Below are positions 52,658-61,615 of a DNA stretch of 64,000 nt, piece by piece (the stretch's first letter is position 1; each line of letters opens with the position of its first letter). A program made the position numbers and the translations under genes. Under the pieces are notes generated by a model, which did not search any database, was not told the origin of the DNA, and was given only the letters and a program-made list of their open reading frames with translations. The stretch comes from Brevibacterium sp. RIT 803 (lineage in GTDB: Bacteria; Actinomycetota; Actinomycetes; Actinomycetales; Brevibacteriaceae), in the NCBI RefSeq assembly GCF_016892625.1, contig NZ_JAFEMW010000006.1, positions 186,001-250,000 on the forward strand, in the 5' to 3' direction.

Positions 52658-53209
52658 ATGTTTCATCTGCGCGACTACAGCTATGAACACCTCACCGAGC
52701 TGACGCTGGACGGTCTGCTGACGCGGCTGACCGAGTCCGCATGGGTCCGCAAGGGCGCTGTGCTCAGCTCAGAGGACCGCATGGCGGCGCTGCGGGCGCA
52801 GATCCCACCGCGCCTTGTGCTCTCCCATGACATCGCGTGGTGGGTTCACACCGGGCTTGGCAGAGCTCCGAGTCCGCTGACGTTCATCACTTATCCGAGG
52901 CGGCGCTACGTCGACGGCTGCGACGTCATCGTCCATGAGCTCACCATTGCGCGCAACGAATGGGAGCTGATCAGCGATCTGCCCATCACCACGGAGGACA
53001 GAACGCTCTACGACCTGCTGCTCCCCCACCTGCGCACCCCCGATGAACGTTCGGCCCAGGTCGTGAAGAACCTCATCGACGAACTTCCCGGAAGAGCCAG
53101 ACAACGGTTCCGCATGTATCTGGCGGAGATGTCCCGCAGGCCATATGTCGCCCACATGCGTACCGTCTTCGAGGCGACCTGTGCCGCATCAGATCGCGAT
53201 AGACGCTGA
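52649..53209 (+). CDS. AbiEi antitoxin-like protein, no toxin partner seen
   Basis: About 186 residues. The middle and end resemble the C-terminal part of type IV (AbiEi) antitoxin-like proteins widespread in actinobacteria: LSHDIAWWVHTGLG, then a strand-rich stretch, then PITTEDRTLYDLLL matching the usual G-x-P-[VI]-T-x-x-x-R-T-L-x-D-L motif. The N-terminal helix-turn-helix is short or diverged. No AbiEii nucleotidyltransferase follows; the next gene is the convergent rel. ATG at 52649 (or 52658) is chosen because it matches the predicted transcription start; an earlier ATG at 52577 lies upstream of the promoter. Weak homology, so the family call is tentative. Confidence 0.65.
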   Translation: MEAMFHLRDYSYEHLTELTLDGLLTRLTESAWVRKGAVLSSEDRMAALRAQIPPRLVLSHDIAWWVHTGLGRAPSPLTFITYPRRRYVDGCDVIVHELTIARNEWELISDLPITTEDRTLYDLLLPHLRTPDERSAQVVKNLIDELPGRARQRFRMYLAEMSRRPYVAHMRTVFEATCAASDRDRR

Positions 53210-53239
53210 CTCTGAGCAGCAGTCTGAAACTGGTCGCCC

Positions 53240-55537
53240 TCAGCCCCCGGCGATGCGGTAGACGTCGAAGACCCCTTCGACTTTGCGAACTGCCGAGAGC
53301 ACGGTATCGAGATGACTGGCATCGCTCATCTCGAAGACGAACTTCGACTGGGCGACTCTGGCCCGTGACGTGGCGACCGAGGCGGACAGGATGTTGACGT
53401 GGGTCTCGGTGAGAACCTTCGTGATGTCCGAGAGCAGACCCGAGCGGTCCAAGGCTTCGACCTGGATCTGAACGAGGTAGATTCCACTGGTCGTCTCGCC
53501 CCAGGAGACATCGACCATCCGCTCAGGCTCCCGCTCGAGGGACGCGATGTTGGGACAGTCCACACGGTGAACGGAGACTCCCGAACCACGGGTGACGAAT
53601 CCGAGGATCTCATCACCGGGCACCGGCGTGCAGCAGCGGGCGAGTTTCACCAGGACGTCGTCGACGCCTTTGACTGTGACTCCCCCGGACGAGGAATGAT
53701 GGCCCGAGGACTGACCGGTGCGGTTGCGCGGTGACGGTGGCAGAACCGTCTGTTCGTCGTCGTCTCCAACCTCCTTTGCCAGCATATCAACGACGTGAGC
53801 CGCCGAGCTCACGCCGTTGCCGATCGCGGCGTAGAGCGCGGTGACATCGGGCAGGCGCAGCTCTGTGGCCACAACCTGCAGCGCTTCCTGACTCATCAGG
53901 GCCGAGGCGGAGAGCGTGTGACGACGCATTGCCCGAGCCAACTGCTCGCGACCGTTCTCGATCGCTTCTTCGCGGCGTTCCTTAGAGAACCATTGGCGGA
54001 TCTTGCTGCGTGCGCGAGGGCTCTTGACGAAGCCCAACCAGTCACGGCTGGGGCCCGCGTTCTCATCTTTCGAGGTGAAGACTTCCACCGAGTCGCCGTT
54101 CTTCAGCTCGGTGTCGAGCGCGACGAGACGACCGTTGACCCGAGCGCCCATGGTCTTGTGCCCGACCTCTGTGTGAACCGCATAGGAGAAGTCGACGGGA
54201 GTCGCCCCTGCCGGCAGGCTCATCACGTCACCCTTGGGGGTGAATACGTAGACCTCTTTCGAGTTCACCTCATAGCGGAGATTGTCGAGGAACTCATCGG
54301 GGTCGCTGACTTCGCGCTGCCACTCCAGCAGCTGCCGCAGCCACGCTGCGTCATCGACTTCGCCGTCATCTGAAACTTTGACCGACCGTGCGGTATTCGA
54401 CGTAGCGGCCTTCGATGCGTTGCGGCGGTCCTTGTACTTCCAGTGGGCGGCCACGCCGAATTCTGCGCGCCGGTCCATTTCGTGGGTTCGGATCTGGATC
54501 TCCACGGGTTTCCCGTTCGGTCCGATCACCGTCGTATGCAGGCTCTGGTACATGTTGTACTTCGGCATCGCAATGTAATCTTTGAACCGACCAGGGACAG
54601 GATTCCACCGGGCATGGACTATCCCCAGCGTGGCGTAGCACTCGCGAACGGTTTCGACGAGGACACGAACTCCGACGAGGTCGTAGATGTCGGCGAATTC
54701 GTGACCGCCGACGACCATCTTCTGATAGATCGAGTAGTAGTGCTTCGGTCGCCCTGTGATCGCGGCTTCGATGTTTGACTGCCCGAGCTCCGATTGGAGT
54801 TCGCTGGAGACCGTGGCCAGGTACTTCTCCCGTTGGGGTGCCCTATCGGCGACGAGTCGCACCACTTCGTCGTAGACCTTCGGGTGGAGAACCTGGAAGG
54901 ACAGGTCCTCGAGTTCCCACTTGATCGTGTTCATGCCCAGGCGGTGAGCCAAGGGGGCATAGATCTCGAGGGTCTCACGAGCCTTCTTCGTACTCGATGA
55001 GGCGGGAACGAAACGCCAGGTGCGGGCGTTGTGGAGACGGTCTGCAAGTTTGATGACGAGGACACGGATGTCCTTGGCCATGGCCACGATCATCTTCCGC
55101 ACGGTCTCCGACTGCGCGGCCTGTCCGTACGTGAGCTTGTCGAGCTTCGTCACTCCGTCGACCATCGCGGAGACCTCGGGACCGAACTCCTCGGTGAGTT
55201 CCTTCAAGGAGTAGGAGGTGTCTTCAACGGTGTCGTGGAGCAGCGCGGCGGCGAGGGTGACCGGCAGCATGCCGATCTCAGCCAAGATCGTGGCGACGGC
55301 CACAGGGTGCGTGATGTAGTCATCACCCGACCTGCGGGTCTGACCGCGGTGAGCCTGTTCTGCGACCTTATAGGCCCGGACCACCAGGTCGATGTCGGCC
55401 TTCGGGTGATTAGACTGCAGAGCCCTGATCATCGGACCGAGGACACGTGGGTAGCCAGGGTTGTTCTGCGCCCTGGCCGCCCACCATGCTAAACGGGAGA
55501 TGCCTCGCGGACGGCGCGAATCGGCGGAAGAAGCCAT
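53240..55537 (-). CDS. relA: Bifunctional (p)ppGpp synthetase/hydrolase Rel
   Basis: A 765-residue long RSH protein. Hydrolase: [20 protein letters not shown] and [14 protein letters not shown] keep the HD residues. Synthetase: [35 protein letters not shown]; the RFKD (RxKD) motif marks bifunctional enzymes. TGS ([19 protein letters not shown]), conserved-cysteine ([20 protein letters not shown]) and ACT domains follow. It runs the stringent response. Unlike in mycobacteria, apt is missing between rel and secF. Confidence 0.98.
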   Translation of the reverse strand: MASSADSRRPRGISRLAWWAARAQNNPGYPRVLGPMIRALQSNHPKADIDLVVRAYKVAEQAHRGQTRRSGDDYITHPVAVATILAEIGMLPVTLAAALLHDTVEDTSYSLKELTEEFGPEVSAMVDGVTKLDKLTYGQAAQSETVRKMIVAMAKDIRVLVIKLADRLHNARTWRFVPASSSTKKARETLEIYAPLAHRLGMNTIKWELEDLSFQVLHPKVYDEVVRLVADRAPQREKYLATVSSELQSELGQSNIEAAITGRPKHYYSIYQKMVVGGHEFADIYDLVGVRVLVETVRECYATLGIVHARWNPVPGRFKDYIAMPKYNMYQSLHTTVIGPNGKPVEIQIRTHEMDRRAEFGVAAHWKYKDRRNASKAATSNTARSVKVSDDGEVDDAAWLRQLLEWQREVSDPDEFLDNLRYEVNSKEVYVFTPKGDVMSLPAGATPVDFSYAVHTEVGHKTMGARVNGRLVALDTELKNGDSVEVFTSKDENAGPSRDWLGFVKSPRARSKIRQWFSKERREEAIENGREQLARAMRRHTLSASALMSQEALQVVATELRLPDVTALYAAIGNGVSSAAHVVDMLAKEVGDDDEQTVLPPSPRNRTGQSSGHHSSSGGVTVKGVDDVLVKLARCCTPVPGDEILGFVTRGSGVSVHRVDCPNIASLEREPERMVDVSWGETTSGIYLVQIQVEALDRSGLLSDITKVLTETHVNILSASVATSRARVAQSKFVFEMSDASHLDTVLSAVRKVEGVFDVYRIAGG

Positions 55538-55553
55538 GACATCCCCTCTCTGC

Positions 55554-56570
55554 TCAGACCTCGGCGTGAATCACCGGTGGAACATCTTCTGTTCCGTTCT
55601 TCAAGCGTAGTTCACGCACGGCCTCTTCCTGTTCCTTGACCGCAGGTTCATTTGCCCGCAGGAGGGCATAGAGAGGGCTGGCGACGAACAACGTCGAAGC
55701 TGCTGCCACAATCGTACCGATGAACAGCGACAGTGAGATGTCGACAAGAGTTCCGGCGCCGAGCAGGAAGACACCGATGAAGAGAATCGATGCGATCGGG
55801 AGCACAGACACCACAGAGGTGTTGATCGAACGAACCGTTGTCTGATTGACGCCGAGGTTGACCAGCTCGGAGAATTTCAGATTGCGTTTGTCCTTGAACC
55901 GAGTCGTATTCTCCCTGATCTTATCGAAGACCACCACAGTGTCATAGAGCGAGAAGCTCAGGACCGTCAGGAAGCCGATCACCGCTTCAGGAGTGATTTC
56001 GAATCCTGTCGCGGAATAGATCCCCGTCGTGATGATCATGACGACCAACAGCCCGACGATCGCGGCCAGAGACATCTTCCACGTGCGGAAGTACAGCGCC
56101 ATCACGATCATGGCGATGCCGACGAAGATGACGAGAGCACGAATCATCTTCTCTGTCACGTCCTGGCCCCACTCGGGGCCGACGAACGTGGATGTGACGT
56201 CTTCTGCCTTGACGTCGTATCCGCTCACAAGAGCGTCACGGACTTCCTGCATCTGGTCATCGCTGAGCTGATTCGTCTCGATCTTCACAGCTGTATCGCC
56301 TGTAGGAGTCAGACGTGGTTCGGAATTGTCCACGACCCCGGCGACGATGTCTTCGCCCTTAGCCGGCGCAGTGTCCGAGACGTGATCGACTTGGAACTGC
56401 GATCCGCCCTTGAAGGCAATACCGAAGTTGAATCCTGCGATCAATGGGACGAGCAGTGACAGAAGGACCAGAGCGCCGGAGATCAACAGCCAGAGTTTGG
56501 CCTTCCCGACGAAGGGAATCGATGACTCACCGTTGTGGAGCCGGTTGCCCCAGGCAAAGAACCGTTTCAC
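55554..56570 (-). CDS. secF: Protein translocase subunit SecF
   Basis: A 338-residue six-helix membrane protein. [15 protein letters not shown] starts the periplasmic-type P1 region; [20 protein letters not shown] and [18 protein letters not shown] are family signatures. With SecD and YajC it aids late stages of Sec export using the proton gradient. GTG start in a GTGA overlap with secD. Confidence 0.97.
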   Translation of the reverse strand: MKRFFAWGNRLHNGESSIPFVGKAKLWLLISGALVLLSLLVPLIAGFNFGIAFKGGSQFQVDHVSDTAPAKGEDIVAGVVDNSEPRLTPTGDTAVKIETNQLSDDQMQEVRDALVSGYDVKAEDVTSTFVGPEWGQDVTEKMIRALVIFVGIAMIVMALYFRTWKMSLAAIVGLLVVMIITTGIYSATGFEITPEAVIGFLTVLSFSLYDTVVVFDKIRENTTRFKDKRNLKFSELVNLGVNQTTVRSINTSVVSVLPIASILFIGVFLLGAGTLVDISLSLFIGTIVAAASTLFVASPLYALLRANEPAVKEQEEAVRELRLKNGTEDVPPVIHAEV

Positions 56571-58924
56571 TTGTCTGCCTCCTTGCCATTGTCGGCAGAA
56601 TCTTCGGCGGCCTTCTTCGCAGCAGCCTTCCGCTCGGCGATCGTGCCACCGGTTCGTGCCGATTTCGTCGACGACGTGGTCTTCTTCTTCGACTTCTTCT
56701 CGGTCGCCTCATCGACTGGCTCTGTGGTATCAGAGGCCTCGTCGGAATCGGTGGACCGAGACTTCTTCGACCGTTTGGTCGTCGTCGTGCCACGAGACTG
56801 GCTGGATGACTCGGATCCGGCATCGAGCTTCGACTTCGACGATGCAGACGAGGATTCAGACGTCGAAGCTGTCGACTTGACAGTCGATTCCTCGACCGCA
56901 TCCGCCTCGGCGTCGGAGGACATTCCTGCCTTCCGGGTTCGAGCCTTCTCCCGTCTGCGTGCCTCCGGCGACTTCTCGTCATCGTCGATGCTGAGGTTGA
57001 GCGCGCCACGATAGGCAGCGGGCTTGACACCCAACAGCCTCGGATCCATACCGGACATCGGATGGCCCTGACCGAAGAACTTGGTGCGTGCGAGCACTTC
57101 CAACATGGGGTGCGTGAACAGGAAGACGATGAGCACGTCGATGATCACCGTCAGCCCCAGGGTGAAGGCGAACCCGCGTACGGAACCGACAGCCAGGATG
57201 TAGAGGATAACCGCGGCGAGCATGTTCACTGCCTTGGACGCCCAGATGGTGCGTTTGGCACGATCCCAACCGACCTCGACTGCAGACAGCAGCTGTCTGC
57301 CGCTGCGCAGCTCATCTCTGACACGTTCGAAGTAGACGATGAACGAGTCCGCGGCCATGCCGATGCCGATGATGATACCGGCGACACCTGCCAGAGACAG
57401 TCGATAGCCGTATCTCCACGAAGCCAGAAGCAGCAGGAGATAAGTCAGCACACCGGCGACGACAAGACTCGAGACCGTGACGAGGCCGAGCACTCGGTAC
57501 TGGAGGAGCGAATAGATGACGACGAGGATGAGTCCGACGAGACCGGTGAGCAGGCCGATATTGAGGTAGTTGGTACCCAATGTCGGTGAAATCTGATCCT
57601 CGCTCTGGACCTGGAAGCTCAACGGCAGAGAGCCGTTCTTGAGCTGGTCGGCCAGGGTCTGTGCCTCGTCAAGAGTGAAGTTGCCCGAGATCTCGGCGTT
57701 GCCGTCAGTGATCGCTGCGTTCGATGTCGGTGCCGAAAGCACGTTGCCGTCGAGAGCGATGGCGAACTGGTTGTACGGCTGCTGCTTCCCGGTGATGTCC
57801 GAGGTGATCTGCTTGAAGATCTCACGCCCGACGCCGTCGAATTTGAGGTTCACCGCAGGCTGGTTGGTCTGCACTCCGTTGGCGCCCGTCGAATAGCCGA
57901 AGTTGGCGTCTTCGAGATGCTCGCCCGAGAGTTCGACGGGGCCAAGAATGTACTTGGCCTCGCCGTCCTTGCCACAGGCGACGACCGGTTCATCGGAGGG
58001 CTGCTGCTGTCCACCGGTCCGATTCTTCGGATCGGTGCAGTCGAGCTCCGAGTACTTCTTGATGATGGACTCGGTCTGCCACTTGTCGACGTCCTTCTCA
58101 GGGTCGAAGAGCGGTCTCGGCGTCGAATCAGTGACCTTCGTGTCGTCGCCCTTGCCGGACCCGCTCGCTTCGGCCGCCTGTCCGCCGCTCTTCTCCCCGG
58201 ATTTCTCAGCGTCCTTGCCTGCCGGTCCTGGAACGCCGCCACCGGCCCTGGCGACATCGTCGCCACCGGCCTTGGCAACATCTCCACCACCGGTCTTGGC
58301 AATTTCGCCGCCACCGGCAGGTGCATTCCCGCTGTCCTGGCCCGGTGCTCCAGCGCCGCCCTGACCGCTGCCGTCGCCCTGTGCACCAGCATCCGCCTGT
58401 GCACCGGCACCGCCACCGGTGAGATCTTCGAGTCGCTTCTTCTCCTCGTCGGTGAGTCCTTCGGAGGGATCCTGCTGCTCTCCCCCGCCGCTCTTCTCCT
58501 GTTCCTTCTGGATATCCTCCTGGGAACGAGGGTCACCGACGAGTGCGACTCGACGGAAGACGAGCTGCGCGGAAGAACGGACCAGGTTGCGTGTCTCCTC
58601 GTCCGGGTTGCCCGGCAGGTTCACAATGATGTTGCGATCGCCCTGGGTCGTGATCTCGGCTTCGGAGACACCGGTGGAGTCCACACGCTGTCGAATGATC
58701 GACACAGCTTGATCAAGCTGTTCCTTGCTGATGTCCGTGTCCTCTGAAACCTGGGGCTCCAGGATGATCGAGGTTCCGCCCTCGAGGTCGAGTGCGAGCT
58801 TCGGGGTGGTCGTGGCATCTGACCATACGACACCGCCGGCAATGATGCCGAGGAGCAGTGCAGCGATGATCGACAGCCACACGAAGCGCAAACCAGGACG
58901 TGGCTTTTCTTCAATATCGGACAC
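56567..58924 (-). CDS. secD: Protein translocase subunit SecD with low-complexity insert and tail
   Basis: A 785-residue SecD. ALDLEGGTSIILEPQV, SFQVQSEDQISPTLG, SLAGVAGIIIGIGMAADSFI and VRGFAFTLGLTVIIDVLIVF are core signatures, with six helices. Two features are unusual: a Gly/Ala-rich insert at about 168-260 in the extracellular P1 domain, including an 8-residue repeat (207-230), and a ~140-residue Ser/Lys/Thr-rich cytoplasmic tail (about 645-785). These explain its length against about 550-620 in relatives. GTG start. Confidence 0.96.
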   Translation of the reverse strand: MSDIEEKPRPGLRFVWLSIIAALLLGIIAGGVVWSDATTTPKLALDLEGGTSIILEPQVSEDTDISKEQLDQAVSIIRQRVDSTGVSEAEITTQGDRNIIVNLPGNPDEETRNLVRSSAQLVFRRVALVGDPRSQEDIQKEQEKSGGGEQQDPSEGLTDEEKKRLEDLTGGGAGAQADAGAQGDGSGQGGAGAPGQDSGNAPAGGGEIAKTGGGDVAKAGGDDVARAGGGVPGPAGKDAEKSGEKSGGQAAEASGSGKGDDTKVTDSTPRPLFDPEKDVDKWQTESIIKKYSELDCTDPKNRTGGQQQPSDEPVVACGKDGEAKYILGPVELSGEHLEDANFGYSTGANGVQTNQPAVNLKFDGVGREIFKQITSDITGKQQPYNQFAIALDGNVLSAPTSNAAITDGNAEISGNFTLDEAQTLADQLKNGSLPLSFQVQSEDQISPTLGTNYLNIGLLTGLVGLILVVIYSLLQYRVLGLVTVSSLVVAGVLTYLLLLLASWRYGYRLSLAGVAGIIIGIGMAADSFIVYFERVRDELRSGRQLLSAVEVGWDRAKRTIWASKAVNMLAAVILYILAVGSVRGFAFTLGLTVIIDVLIVFLFTHPMLEVLARTKFFGQGHPMSGMDPRLLGVKPAAYRGALNLSIDDDEKSPEARRREKARTRKAGMSSDAEADAVEESTVKSTASTSESSSASSKSKLDAGSESSSQSRGTTTTKRSKKSRSTDSDEASDTTEPVDEATEKKSKKKTTSSTKSARTGGTIAERKAAAKKAAEDSADNGKEADK
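58238..58321 (-). repeat. 24-bp tandem repeat inside secD
   Basis: Three 24-base units (58238-58261, 58262-58285, 58286-58309) and a partial fourth. They encode EIAKTGGG, DVAKAGGD and DVARAGGG, in frame, in the extracellular low-complexity insert of SecD. In-frame periodicity means copy number can vary without breaking the gene. Confidence 0.85.
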
Positions 58925-58957
58925 GTTTCAGCTTTCGATTGAGTGCAGTGAGCGAAG

Positions 58958-59575
58958 TCAGTTCTTCTTGTTGTTCTCAGGATCGGAAGAATCGGTGCCG
59001 GATGCGTCAGCATCGGTGTCACCGGAACCATCCACGACGTCGTCGGCACGCTCAGTCCCGGGAGCATCGTCGCCGATGGCGGAATCTGCATCGTCGGCCT
59101 TGGGCTGATCAGCGGCCGTGTTCAGCTCGGTGTCGGAGTCAACCACATCGTCTGCTGGCCGGTTCGCATCCTTATCGGTGTTCTCGGCGCGCTTACGCTC
59201 ATTCATGGCGTCGAGTTCTGCGTCGGTGATTGCCGGGGTCTCCCTGCTCTCAGCGTCGTCGGCAACGTCGGCAATGTCGGCAGATCCTGCAACAGCACCG
59301 CCGGCGGCAGCGCCTTCGGTTTCAGGGTTATTGATCTGGCCGATTGCCTGACGGTGAACGCGGAGGACGGTGCCGGGGCCCGACTCTAGGGTGACCTGGT
59401 TGTTTTCATCGTCGATGGACAGGACCGTGCCGAAGACGCCGAACGTCGTCATCACAGTAGCCCCGGGGACGAGTCCCGTCTTGATCTGCTCTGCACGCGC
59501 CTTCTGTTTACGCCGAGAATTGAACAGGAAAAAAATAAGCAACGCTGCAAGCGCGAGAGGGATCAATAAATCCAC
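58958..59575 (-). CDS. yajC: Preprotein translocase subunit YajC with long acidic tail
   Basis: A 205-residue YajC. One N-terminal helix (LLIPLALAALLIFFLFNSRR) and the conserved domain QIKTGLVPGATVMTTFGVFG...DDENNQVTLESGPGTVLRVH fill residues 1-90. The remaining ~115 residues are Asp/Ala/Glu-rich and look disordered; typical YajC is about 100-120 residues. GTG start at 59573-59575 with AAAGG upstream. It heads the yajC-secD-secF set. Confidence 0.95.
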   Translation of the reverse strand: MDLLIPLALAALLIFFLFNSRRKQKARAEQIKTGLVPGATVMTTFGVFGTVLSIDDENNQVTLESGPGTVLRVHRQAIGQINNPETEGAAAGGAVAGSADIADVADDAESRETPAITDAELDAMNERKRAENTDKDANRPADDVVDSDTELNTAADQPKADDADSAIGDDAPGTERADDVVDGSGDTDADASGTDSSDPENNKKN

Positions 59576-59656
59576 AGGTATCTACCTTTCATAAGAACGA
59601 ACCAGTCCACTACCTTAGTTCGTACTCAGTACTCAAGGCGAACTCAATTGCCGGGA

Positions 59657-60802
59657 TCAGAACTCATAGTTTGCTGGGATCTGCATCCCAAGGTGTTTCC
59701 AAGCTGCTGACGTCGCAACTCGACCGCGCGGAGTGCGGCTGATGAGCCCTTCTCGCACAAGGTAGGGTTCCGATACGGTTTCCACGGTGTCGGCCTCTTC
59801 GCCAACGGAAACAGCAATGGTTCCAAGGCCAACCGGACCCCCGGCGAAACGTTGGCACAGAACTTGCAGCACCGAACGGTCAAGACGGTCCAGTCCAAGT
59901 TCGTCGACCTCGTAGACCTTGAGCGCCGTGAGCGCTGCGGCCTCATCGATGATGCCGGTTCCGCGCACCTGCGCCCAGTCTCTGACCCTTCGCAGAAGGC
60001 GGTTGGCAACTCGAGGAGTGCCGCGAGACCGGGTTGAGATCTCCTTCAGGCCTGCAAGGTCTGCTTCGATTCCGAGCATGTGAGCTGACCGCTTCAGCAC
60101 GGTCAGGAGATCTTCGCTTGAGTAGAAGTCTAAGAGTCCGGTGAACCCGAACCGGTCGCGCAGAGGTGCGGGCAGCAGACCGGAACGAGTCGTGGCCCCG
60201 ACCATGGTGAACTGGGGCAGGTCGAGCGGAATCGCTGTGGCGCCGGGGCCTTTGCCGACGATGACATCGACACGGAAGTCTTCCATCGCGACATAGAGCA
60301 TCTCTTCTGCGGCGCGCGCCATCCGGTGGATTTCGTCGATGAAGAGGACCTCGCCTTCCTCTAGGGAAGAGAGGATCGCTGCGAGATCTCCTGCATGCTG
60401 AACTGCCGGCCCGGATGTGACGCGCAGACTTGTCTGCATCTCATGCGCGATGATCATCGCCAACGTCGTCTTTCCCAATCCGGGAGGCCCCGAGAGCAGC
60501 ACGTGGTCGGGGGCCCTGTTCCGTGCTTTCGCAGCATCAAGCACGAGTGACAGCTGTTCGCGGACCTGGGGTTGGCCGATGAAGTCCTGCAGTCCTTTCG
60601 GACGAAGTGCTGCTTCCGCATCGCGCTCGGCGGTCTCCGCGCGGCCCGAGACCAAACGCTCTTCTTCGGCGCCGGTCAGTTCCTGATCGCCGAATTCCAT
60701 TTCGTAGGAGGTGTCACCACCGCCGTAGGAGGAGTCACCGCCGCCGTAGGAGGACTTTCCACCGTCGTAGGAGCTGTTTCCACCGTCATAGGAGCTGGTC
60801 AC
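59657..60802 (-). CDS. ruvB: Holliday junction DNA helicase RuvB with repeat N-terminus
   Basis: A 381-residue AAA+ motor for branch migration. Core: [20 protein letters not shown], Walker [12 protein letters not shown], Walker [34 protein letters not shown] and the winged-helix end [17 protein letters not shown]. The first ~33 residues are four heptapeptide repeats ([28 protein letters not shown]) not usual in RuvB. GTG at 60800-60802 overlaps the ruvA stop (GTGA), supporting that the repeats are translated; an ATG at 60703, after the repeats, is an alternative start with a poor binding site. Confidence 0.95.
   Translation of the reverse strand: MTSSYDGGNSSYDGGKSSYGGGDSSYGGGDTSYEMEFGDQELTGAEEERLVSGRAETAERDAEAALRPKGLQDFIGQPQVREQLSLVLDAAKARNRAPDHVLLSGPPGLGKTTLAMIIAHEMQTSLRVTSGPAVQHAGDLAAILSSLEEGEVLFIDEIHRMARAAEEMLYVAMEDFRVDVIVGKGPGATAIPLDLPQFTMVGATTRSGLLPAPLRDRFGFTGLLDFYSSEDLLTVLKRSAHMLGIEADLAGLKEISTRSRGTPRVANRLLRRVRDWAQVRGTGIIDEAAALTALKVYEVDELGLDRLDRSVLQVLCQRFAGGPVGLGTIAVSVGEEADTVETVSEPYLVREGLISRTPRGRVATSAAWKHLGMQIPANYEF
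60713..60796 (-). repeat. 21-bp tandem repeat at the 5' end of ruvB
   Basis: Four 21-base units on the minus strand (60776-60796, 60755-60775, 60734-60754, 60713-60733), followed by a partial unit. All keep a TCCTA(T/C)G core and encode a Ser-Ser-Tyr-x-Gly-Gly-x heptapeptide. Confidence 0.88.
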
Positions 60803-61395
60803 TTCCTAGCACCCAGAACCTTGAGTGAAGCCTTCAGCAGCACCGAGGTGCCCGCATTCTGGCCGAGATCATTGACCACTTCCTGCACGACGTCAGCGGC
60901 CTGTGCTTCTTTCCAGCCAAGACCGACCAAAGCGTCGACGACCTGCTGATTCGCACCGCCGAACGACAGCTGCGGCCCTGGCTCCGACACGGAGAGCTTC
61001 GGCAGTTTGTTCTCGAGTTCGAGGATGATTCGGGAGGCGCCCTTTTTGCCGATCCCGGGCACGCGGGTCAGCGCGTTGGCATCCTGATTCGAGATCGCGG
61101 CTGCCAGTTCACCCGGCCCCATCACCGACAGAATTGCCATGGCCAGGCGGGGACCGATTCCGGAGATCGACAACAGCACGTCGAAGGTGTGGTTCTCGTC
61201 TTCTGTATCGAACCCGAAGAGAGTCATGGAATCTTCACGCACAACCAGGGTGGTCACGAGTTCGATATCTGCACCATGACGTGTGTTTGAAAGGGTATCC
61301 GGCGTGACGTTGACTCGGCGCCCGACACCATAGGTGAGAATCACGAGGTGGTCAGCTGCGATGCGATGGACCGTACCGCTGAGGAAACTGATCAC
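60799..61395 (-). CDS. ruvA: Holliday junction branch migration protein RuvA
   Basis: A 198-residue protein. Domain I ([20 protein letters not shown]), the helix-hairpin-helix pair ([39 protein letters not shown]) and the RuvB-binding domain III ([20 protein letters not shown]) are complete. GTG at 61393-61395 has AAAGG upstream and starts the normal family sequence. ruvC, normally just upstream, is not there. Confidence 0.96.
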   Translation of the reverse strand: MISFLSGTVHRIAADHLVILTYGVGRRVNVTPDTLSNTRHGADIELVTTLVVREDSMTLFGFDTEDENHTFDVLLSISGIGPRLAMAILSVMGPGELAAAISNQDANALTRVPGIGKKGASRIILELENKLPKLSVSEPGPQLSFGGANQQVVDALVGLGWKEAQAADVVQEVVNDLGQNAGTSVLLKASLKVLGARK

Positions 61396-61532
61396 GGCCT
61401 GCCTTTCGAGTGGGAACACATGTACGAATCCAGGCTATCAGCTAGTCCCCGAGTACCTGACTCGACATACCGACGATACCAAGGCTCCGCCCCGCAATGG
61501 TCTGTCCGGAAAACATCACCAGCGCGTCACAG

Positions 61533-61615
61533 CGGTGGGAGCTCTGCCAACACTGCGGTGGGAACTCTGCCAACACTGTGGCGGGAACTCTGCCATCACT
61601 GCGGTGGGAGCTCAG
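61533..61615 (-). repeat. 23-bp tandem repeat spanning the HNH gene stop codon
   Basis: Units 61533-61555, 61556-61578 and 61579-61601, plus a partial copy to 61615. Each carries GAG(C/T)TCCC(A/G)CC(G/A)CAGTG(A/T)TGGCA on the minus strand. The partial and third units encode the C-terminus ELPPQ and stop (TGA, 61596-61598); in the other copies the TGA is TGT. The rest of 61396-61532 shows nothing clear and should contain the ruvA promoter. Confidence 0.88.

Noticed and set aside
61533..61615. Possible CRISPR array
   Set aside because: Units are contiguous with no spacers and no cas genes are present; it is a plain tandem repeat.
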